Assembly: GCA_021371935.1 (NCBI GenBank)
Contig: JAJFVF010000013.1
Location: forward strand, 248,001-312,000
Length of the DNA stretch: 64,000 nt
Reading direction: 5' to 3'
From: a bacterium
GTDB lineage: Bacteria; Armatimonadota; UBA5829
Under the pieces are notes generated by a model that saw only the letters and a list, made by a program, of their open reading frames with translations, ran no database searches and was not told the DNA's origin. Position numbers and translations under genes: made by a program. Below, in pieces: positions 59,515 through 64,000 of this stretch (its first letter is position 1; each line of letters begins with the position of its first letter).

Positions 59515-60234
59515 TCATCTAGCCGAGCTTATCAAAGACCAACCTATCATCGCCGCCAAAAGCAGTGCCGACGGAATGAGCGCATACTTCAACGGCAGGA
59601 GCAGCACTGATACACCCACCAATGCAACACCAAAAAGCAACAGTATATAATAGCGGATCCCGTGGGTGCTGCCGCCGGAGAGCCATCTGCTTAACGAATT
59701 TTGATAAGACAGGTGCGATCCGCATTTCTTGCATGCACGAGTGCCGCGAGGATAATCGATAAGACATATCCTGCAATATGGATATAGAGTATCTCTGACA
59801 TGACGTTCACGCTGCCATGCAGCCAGGGTGTATTCGCATTCGATACCCGCTCCCATATCCACAGCGGCCTTCATCTCGTCTATCGCTTGATCAAGCTCAC
59901 CCAACTTGTATAAAGTGTCGGCCAGATATTGCCTTGCAGCTACGTTTGCAGGGTCTATGTGCACTGCGTCCACATATTTCTCCATCTGACCCCTATAGAA
60001 CGACCGCAGCCCACCTATTCTGAACGAATATGCCACATATCCGCCGACGCCGGCAAACGGCAATATCACTAACAGCCATTGCCAAAGTGTATGTGCCCTG
60101 GTCATTCCAAGCGACGTCCAGCACAAAATAGTCGCAAGAATAACCGCGTCCGAGAACTCGATCATTCCCTCCGACCACCAACGTACAATCATTATCAAAA
60201 AAGCGCAGGCAAGCAATACGCCAATAAATACCAT
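59515..60234 (-). CDS. Membrane protein with TPR segment and zinc ribbon
   Basis: A 239-residue protein: two to three N-terminal membrane segments (to about residue 72), a TPR-like pair (about 85-130, VDAVHIDPANVAARQYLADT), a CRIC...CKKC zinc ribbon (about 153-171), then two membrane segments. No family recognised. No clear ribosome site. Confidence 0.6.
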   Translation of the reverse strand: MVFIGVLLACAFLIMIVRWWSEGMIEFSDAVILATILCWTSLGMTRAHTLWQWLLVILPFAGVGGYVAYSFRIGGLRSFYRGQMEKYVDAVHIDPANVAARQYLADTLYKLGELDQAIDEMKAAVDMGAGIECEYTLAAWQRERHVRDTLYPYCRICLIDYPRGTRACKKCGSHLSYQNSLSRWLSGGSTHGIRYYILLLFGVALVGVSVLLLPLKYALIPSALLLAAMIGWSLISSAR

Positions 60235-60258
60235 TTTGTAATTTATATTGATTATTGA

Positions 60259-60993
60259 TTATTTGGATTGGGTTATGTCCATAGTGACTTGTGATATGGA
60301 CTTTGAATCAACCACATCAGGTACTGCACATAAAACGTGAGACTCCAACAGTTTTCCATCACCACACCTGAAGCGACTCTCAACACTCACTGCGGATGAA
60401 TGAGCACTCACACGCGATATCTTCTGATCTACAACGGCTATATTTTCGGCGCCGACAGTCTCTACTCCTTTTAACGTGTTTACAATATTAAACGTTTCCC
60501 CGGCAGTTGGAAGTGAGACGCTGCTCTCCCAGCTCTCGCCGACAGTATGCCATTTATCGCCATCCGGCAGATAGAAAAGTACTATCATATTCGAATAGTT
60601 TATGCATGAGGCATTCGACTGCTCACCTGTGCTGATCGAACCAAAGATGTCCTTGATGTGATATCCCGGGTCGAGCATTATCGTCAGCTTAGGATATATA
60701 CTCGGGCTGACAAACAGTTCCTGACCGCCTGAGCGAAGTGTGCCGTGTTCAAGAGAGGCTTCCATGAGCATGACGCCATCATCCGAGCGGTCGATATATC
60801 TGTGCCTGATTTTCATCGTAAGCACAGTCTCTGTCGCGCCCTTAACAGTCAGCACCACATCATAAATCCTTTGTGTGCCCGAAACAATATTTGTGTTTAC
60901 AACAACCTTTTGAGCTTCATCAGCAGCATAAAGGTGTGCACCAAAGCCCAGGACTAATGCAATCACGACAAAGAAATACCGTGTATATCTCAT
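60259..60993 (-). CDS. Exported hypothetical protein
   Basis: A 244-residue protein with a signal peptide (MRYTRYFFVVIALVLGFGAH). Beta-rich body, unknown fold. The ATG at 60993 has GGGAGG 5 nt upstream. The open frame continues upstream to 61254, but that part reads through the antisense of the tRNA and is not coding. Confidence 0.7.
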   Translation of the reverse strand: MRYTRYFFVVIALVLGFGAHLYAADEAQKVVVNTNIVSGTQRIYDVVLTVKGATETVLTMKIRHRYIDRSDDGVMLMEASLEHGTLRSGGQELFVSPSIYPKLTIMLDPGYHIKDIFGSISTGEQSNASCINYSNMIVLFYLPDGDKWHTVGESWESSVSLPTAGETFNIVNTLKGVETVGAENIAVVDQKISRVSAHSSAVSVESRFRCGDGKLLESHVLCAVPDVVDSKSISQVTMDITQSK

Positions 60994-61095
60994 CAATGCC
61001 TCCCTGCCTCGATTACGTCGACATTGGACATGATAGTTCCATAAGGAGAAGGGGTCAAGATCAGTCAAAAAATTAGCATATAAGCGCTCGGGGTA

Positions 61096-61124
61096 TTGAC
61101 GTGCGGTTCGTCGAATAGTAAAAT
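61096..61124 (+). promoter_or_regulatory. Promoter of tRNA-Leu
   Basis: TTGACG (61096-61101), 17-bp spacer, TAAAAT (61119-61124), 11 nt before the mature tRNA 5' end. Confidence 0.75.
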
Positions 61125-61135
61125 ATATGTGCCAT

Positions 61136-61222
61136 GGGGACGTGGCGGAATGGCAGACGCGCTTGGTTGAGGGCCAAGTGAGCATAACGCTCATGTGAGT
61201 TCGACTCTCACCGTCCCCACCA
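61136..61222 (+). tRNA. tRNA-Leu(GAG)
   Basis: 87 nt including encoded CCA. Acceptor stem GGGGACG/CGTCCCC, anticodon stem CTTGG/CCAAG with loop TTGAGGG (anticodon GAG at 61169-61171), a long variable arm (AGCAT/CTCAT region) and T arm GTGAG-TTCGACT-CTCAC. The long variable arm with GAG anticodon fixes the identity. Confidence 0.96.
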
Positions 61223-61248
61223 TTGAGCTCAAAATAGCTGGTAGAATG

Positions 61249-61294
61249 AACCATGTGACTAGGTTAAAAAACCGAATTGTCACATGGTTTTTTT
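61249..61294 (+). terminator. Terminator after tRNA-Leu
   Basis: An 11-bp perfect stem (61249-61259 with 61279-61289) followed by a T-run. Confidence 0.85.
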
Positions 61295-61404
61295 GTGTTT
61301 TAGACGCGGGCGCTTGGTTCAATTGCGCATCAAAGACTTGCGCATAATAACCAAGAGTGACAAGACTAGACTTGGGAGTTGTTCCAATCTGATCATACAA
61401 TAAA

Positions 61405-61468
61405 TCAGCAGTAAAAATATTGTTGACTGTTTCGTATATTTACAATACAATCTCAGCAGTAAAAATAT
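61405..61468 (+). promoter_or_regulatory. Promoter flanked by a 16-bp direct repeat
   Basis: TCAGCAGTAAAAATAT occurs at 61405-61420 and 61453-61468, perfectly. Between them lies TTGACT (61423-61428), 17 bp, TACAAT (61446-61451). The second copy ends at the GGAGG ribosome site. Confidence 0.7.
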
Positions 61469-61478
61469 GGAGGTTGCT

Positions 61479-61973
61479 ATGAAGAGGGTAGTATGTATTT
61501 TGGCAGTATTTGCGGCTGTATCTCTGGCCGCGACATGCCCCGTATTTGCTGCTGAAAAGCAAAACGGCGGCTGTGTTCCTGGTCTGGCAAGTTGTTGTTT
61601 AATAGGAGTGCCGTCAGGCCAACTTGAGAATTCAGGCATATCGGTACCTGGGCGGTCATGGGCAAGGATATTAATAATCCCTATGATAACAGATGGTATA
61701 GCTGCATACAGAGGCGAAACAGCACAAGAATATTTGGGGGTCGAATCCCTGTCTGCAACACAAGCAAGTGGTAAAGGCGGATTGGGCGCTGGTTTGAAGT
61801 CGGCATGCTGCTGGACAGGCTTGCCTGCCGGACATATGATGAACTCAGGATATGAAATTCCTGTTCGCACCTGGCTGGAAATGGTTCCCTACGTAGGATC
61901 TGTTGCTTCATTATATAACGGGTATCAGGCATACAATGGTGAGACAATGCAAGAGTATTGCGAGATCAAGTAA
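61479..61973 (+). CDS. Exported protein with an internal duplication
   Basis: A 164-residue secreted protein. Signal peptide about residues 1-24. The mature part is two related halves of about 55 residues: GLASCCLIGVPSGQLENSG ... RGETAQEYLGV and GLKSACCWTGLPAGHMMNSG ... NGETMQEYCEI, each with a CC pair. No family recognised. ATG at 61479 with GGAGG 5 nt upstream; 1 nt before the YidD-like gene. Confidence 0.7.
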   Translation: MKRVVCILAVFAAVSLAATCPVFAAEKQNGGCVPGLASCCLIGVPSGQLENSGISVPGRSWARILIIPMITDGIAAYRGETAQEYLGVESLSATQASGKGGLGAGLKSACCWTGLPAGHMMNSGYEIPVRTWLEMVPYVGSVASLYNGYQAYNGETMQEYCEIK

Positions 61974-61974
61974 T

Positions 61975-62412
61975 ATGCCAATAGCACGATTGACAATTGT
62001 CGCAATGGTGCTTATATGCTTGGTGGCGATCCAATCATATGCTGAAACAATTGATCGCTATGACGAAAGTCAGACAGGATGGACCCCACTTTGTATGATG
62101 CCGGTAGTTGATGAGCAAGATCAGGACTCATATAGTGGGGTATCACGGGCATTAGGAAACCTTTTCAGCGGATATAGAAACACACTCTCGAAGGTTCGCG
62201 GACCGGTGTGCAACTTTACTCCGTCTTGTTCGAGGTTTTCACAAGAAGCGATCCAGAAATATGGCTTTGCAAAGGGACTATTGATGACAACGGATCGCTT
62301 GCAAAGATGCAGTTGCTGCATCAATCCAACCTGCTATTCTCGAGGTAAGAAGCGAGATAATAACAGGTCGGTCTTCTATGATCCGGTAATCGATCATTGT
62401 TCATGGCATTAG
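61975..62412 (+). CDS. YidD-like exported protein
   Basis: A 145-residue protein with a YidD/DUF37 core: YRNTLSKVRGPVCNFTPSCS RFSQEAIQKYG... RLQRC, retaining the family's Cys, Pro and Tyr positions. Unlike normal YidD it starts with a signal peptide (about residues 1-23) and about 40 extra residues. Standard YidD assists YidC-dependent membrane insertion on the cytoplasmic face; an exported copy would act elsewhere. ATG at 61975. Confidence 0.75.
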   Translation: MPIARLTIVAMVLICLVAIQSYAETIDRYDESQTGWTPLCMMPVVDEQDQDSYSGVSRALGNLFSGYRNTLSKVRGPVCNFTPSCSRFSQEAIQKYGFAKGLLMTTDRLQRCSCCINPTCYSRGKKRDNNRSVFYDPVIDHCSWH

Positions 62413-62493
62413 ATTTCGCAAATATGCAAGTTGTGTTATATGGCAACCACTGTCCCAAGTCAGTGGTTGCTTTTCATCTGGAGGGTATCCCCT

Positions 62494-63414
62494 GTGTTGA
62501 GTAGCAATTATAAGCGTTTGCTTGTCTGTGGTGTCGGGTTGATCATTGCATTGTGCATGTCGAATATTGCATATACATCTGAAGACAGCACTTATCAGTT
62601 TGGTGTCTCGTTGTTCAACGAGAGAGATTTCTACAGAGCAGTCACCGAATTCAAGCGCTATGCATTTGAAGCAGGCACTCAAGAGGCAAAGTGCAAATCT
62701 GGATATGCGGCTGCTGCTTGTTATCAGCAGGCTCGGGAATGGGCACGTGCTTGTGATGCTTGGAGCCAGTTAATATCCGAATTCCCGAATGATCCGATTG
62801 TCACAGAGGCAGCTTATCGTTTAGCCGAATGTATGCTGGCAAGCGGCAATTACGATGATGCGCAAAACGTCTGTGTCCATTACGTGGAGTCCGCTCCGGC
62901 GGGCAGTGATTATACCGATGATGCCGCGTTTCTCCAGGGCATTATCAAGCTCACTCGTCATGACTGGAAGGGAGCAAAGGAATGCTTTGTCCAGTTTCAA
63001 AAATCATATGTCGATAGTCCTCTGAAACCTGCGGCAAAATCACTTACTCAGAGATGCGATTTCTTTATGGCTGTGCGGCGCAAATCACCTGCAAAAGCAG
63101 CGCTCATGTCCTCAATAATTCCAGGCACAGGGCAAGGATATGCCGGGCGTGCCGGTGATGGTTGGACAGCGTTTCTTGTAAATGCAGTGTTTGCCGGCTT
63201 TGCCATTGACCGCTTCCATCGTGGTGACGACAGCGCCGGAGTTGTTTTGGGGCTATTATCATTCAGCTTTTATGCGGGCAATGTCTATGGAGCAGGCGGA
63301 GCAGCCGCTGCGAGAAACAGGGCAGATGAAGAGAAACAGATAAAGCTTGCTATGTCGGATATTCAGGCGACAGTCGCGAAGAACCTCGGCCATCCAGACC
63401 GCTTGCACCCATAA
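62494..63414 (+). CDS. TPR protein with C-terminal membrane domain
   Basis: A 306-residue protein. N-terminal signal/anchor (about 8-25), four to five TPR-like helical repeats (about 30-185; FGVSLFNERDFYRAVTEFKR) and a C-terminal hydrophobic domain starting SSIIPGTGQGYAGR, a turn seen in DUF5683-like small membrane domains. GTG at 62494 with GGAGGG 8 nt upstream. Third gene of the exported cassette. Confidence 0.75.
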   Translation: MLSSNYKRLLVCGVGLIIALCMSNIAYTSEDSTYQFGVSLFNERDFYRAVTEFKRYAFEAGTQEAKCKSGYAAAACYQQAREWARACDAWSQLISEFPNDPIVTEAAYRLAECMLASGNYDDAQNVCVHYVESAPAGSDYTDDAAFLQGIIKLTRHDWKGAKECFVQFQKSYVDSPLKPAAKSLTQRCDFFMAVRRKSPAKAALMSSIIPGTGQGYAGRAGDGWTAFLVNAVFAGFAIDRFHRGDDSAGVVLGLLSFSFYAGNVYGAGGAAAARNRADEEKQIKLAMSDIQATVAKNLGHPDRLHP

Positions 63415-63421
63415 ATGTTTT

Positions 63422-63441
63422 GCCCTCCCATTTGGGAGGGC
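63422..63441. repeat. Hairpin related to the MITE core
   Basis: GCCCTCCCA/TGGGAGGGC, 9 bp with a 2-nt loop, after the cassette. No T-run. Confidence 0.45.
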
Positions 63442-63503
63442 TAGTCTCCAGACAAACAGTGATGCAAAATGGAATAGCATTGAGAAGTCGATCTGAGCTT
63501 ACT

Positions 63504-64000
63504 TTATAAATTCAGCGCCGTCTCAACCTCCGCCGCACGGCGCGCATATGTATGATCGGTGATTACCCTCTCATACGCCGCCTTGCCAATCGCGAGTGCA
63601 CGCGCCTGGTTCATCTCACGCATATGATGAGCAACATCAGCTCCACTTTGAGCAGTCAATATCTCTTTTCCCGGCTCGAAGAACCTTTCCAGGCCGTCCC
63701 ATCGTTCAGTTATGATACATGCTCCGGCAGCGGCAGCCTGAAACACCCTGGCTGTGGGTGAAAACCCATAATGCGCAACGGCCTCCCATGCCACATTCAG
63801 GATCATCAGCGGACTGCTGTTGAATGCGTTTACATCCCATGAATATATTTCGCCTACCGGTTTCACATTGTCGGGCATCTGCCTGCTCCCCCACCCGCTT
63901 CCCGCAAGCATGAATTTGGAATAAGGCATCTCGCGCGCCGCGCCAAAGAAGAACTCATCGACCCGTAACTCACGCCCAGGCAGCCTGTCCCCGTGAAAAC
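63504..64000 (-). CDS. CgeB-type glycosyltransferase, partial
   Basis: 3' end (166 codons) of a glycosyltransferase that continues beyond the window; the frame stays open to 64000. GFSPTARVFQAAAAGACIIT, then the ERFFEPGKEI segment, matches the C-terminal nucleotide-sugar region of CgeB/GT-B enzymes. Sugar and acceptor unknown. Confidence 0.7.
   Translation of the reverse strand, partial: FHGDRLPGRELRVDEFFFGAAREMPYSKFMLAGSGWGSRQMPDNVKPVGEIYSWDVNAFNSSPLMILNVAWEAVAHYGFSPTARVFQAAAAGACIITERWDGLERFFEPGKEILTAQSGADVAHHMREMNQARALAIGKAAYERVITDHTYARRAAEVETALNL

Noticed and set aside
61000-61254. N-terminal extension of the exported hypothetical (frame open to 61254)
   Set aside because: It runs antisense through the tRNA-Leu gene; the ATG at 60993 has a good ribosome site and opens a signal peptide.

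Overview
The window is a gene-dense bacterial chromosome segment of roughly 50-53% G+C, with no plasmid, phage or rRNA signature. The gene content indicates an anaerobic or facultatively fermentative bacterium: pyruvate:ferredoxin oxidoreductase, two [FeFe]-hydrogenase gene sets with NuoE/NuoF-type partners, the redox repressor Rex and a D-2-hydroxyacid (lactate-type) dehydrogenase. Two secreted proteins end in PEP-CTERM sorting tails, which implies an exosortase elsewhere in the genome and a complex envelope. The rpmE - DUF1385 - prfA - prmC order, PEP-CTERM proteins and short palindromic intergenic repeats suggest an uncultured Armatimonadota-like lineage. That assignment is inference; no phylogenetic marker was tested.

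Layout. 1-5.9 kb: flotillin/NfeD pair, a PEP-CTERM protein, a dihydroorotate-dehydrogenase-like flavoprotein and rsgA. 6-11.3 kb: a nucleotidyltransferase, nifJ and recR. 11.6-16.7 kb: accessory genes (two ankyrin proteins, a GNAT acetyltransferase, a PD-(D/E)XK-like protein, a degenerate nucleotidyltransferase), then htpX-lemA. 17-19.2 kb: D-cysteine desulfhydrase-type PLP enzyme and a fused MsrB-MsrA. 19.2-28.1 kb: first hydrogenase set (small [2Fe-2S] protein, HydB, HydA with altered H-cluster motifs, HydC), interrupted by a hypothetical, a metallophosphoesterase and a metallo-beta-lactamase-fold protein, and followed by a DUF433/DUF5615 toxin-antitoxin pair and a Dps-like ferritin. 28.1-35.1 kb: LOG family protein, a 1231-residue secreted subtilase, an HDOD protein and an ankyrin-phosphodiester glycosidase fusion. 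35.1-40.5 kb: rex-hydC-hydB-hydA, with two Rex-box-like palindromes ahead of rex and a strong terminator after hydA. 40.7-42.4 kb: 2-hydroxyacid dehydrogenase and HepT/MntA. 42.4-47.2 kb: translation cluster rpmE-DUF1385-prfA-prmC plus a Sua5-RfaE2 fusion. 47.6-60.9 kb: secreted SUMF1/PEP-CTERM protein, comEA, hisB, hisD, gpsA, alr, an aarF/ubiB-type kinase and several hypotheticals. 61-64 kb: tRNA-Leu(GAG), a three-gene exported cassette with a YidD-like protein, and the 3' end of a CgeB-type glycosyltransferase running off the window.

How it works together. NifJ produces acetyl-CoA and reduced ferredoxin. The two HydABC-type complexes can return electrons from ferredoxin plus NADH to protons, or run in reverse, and Rex can tie at least the second set to the NADH/NAD+ ratio. 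The 2-hydroxyacid dehydrogenase is a possible alternative NADH sink. MsrBA and the Dps-like ferritin fit an anaerobe protecting Fe-S enzymes against oxygen exposure.

The most distinctive non-coding content is repeats. A 111-bp MITE-like element occurs in two full copies (80-190 and 40505-40615) plus fragments. At least ten intergenic loci hold degenerate 7-bp tandem repeats, some of which supply start codons or C-terminal codons. There are also families of paired hairpins. The most unusual proteins are the HydA with TSCSSAW/MCC motifs, the Sua5-RfaE2 fusion, the ankyrin-NAGPA fusion, the subtilase with CUB-like domains nested in beta-sandwich repeats, and the exported YidD-like cassette.
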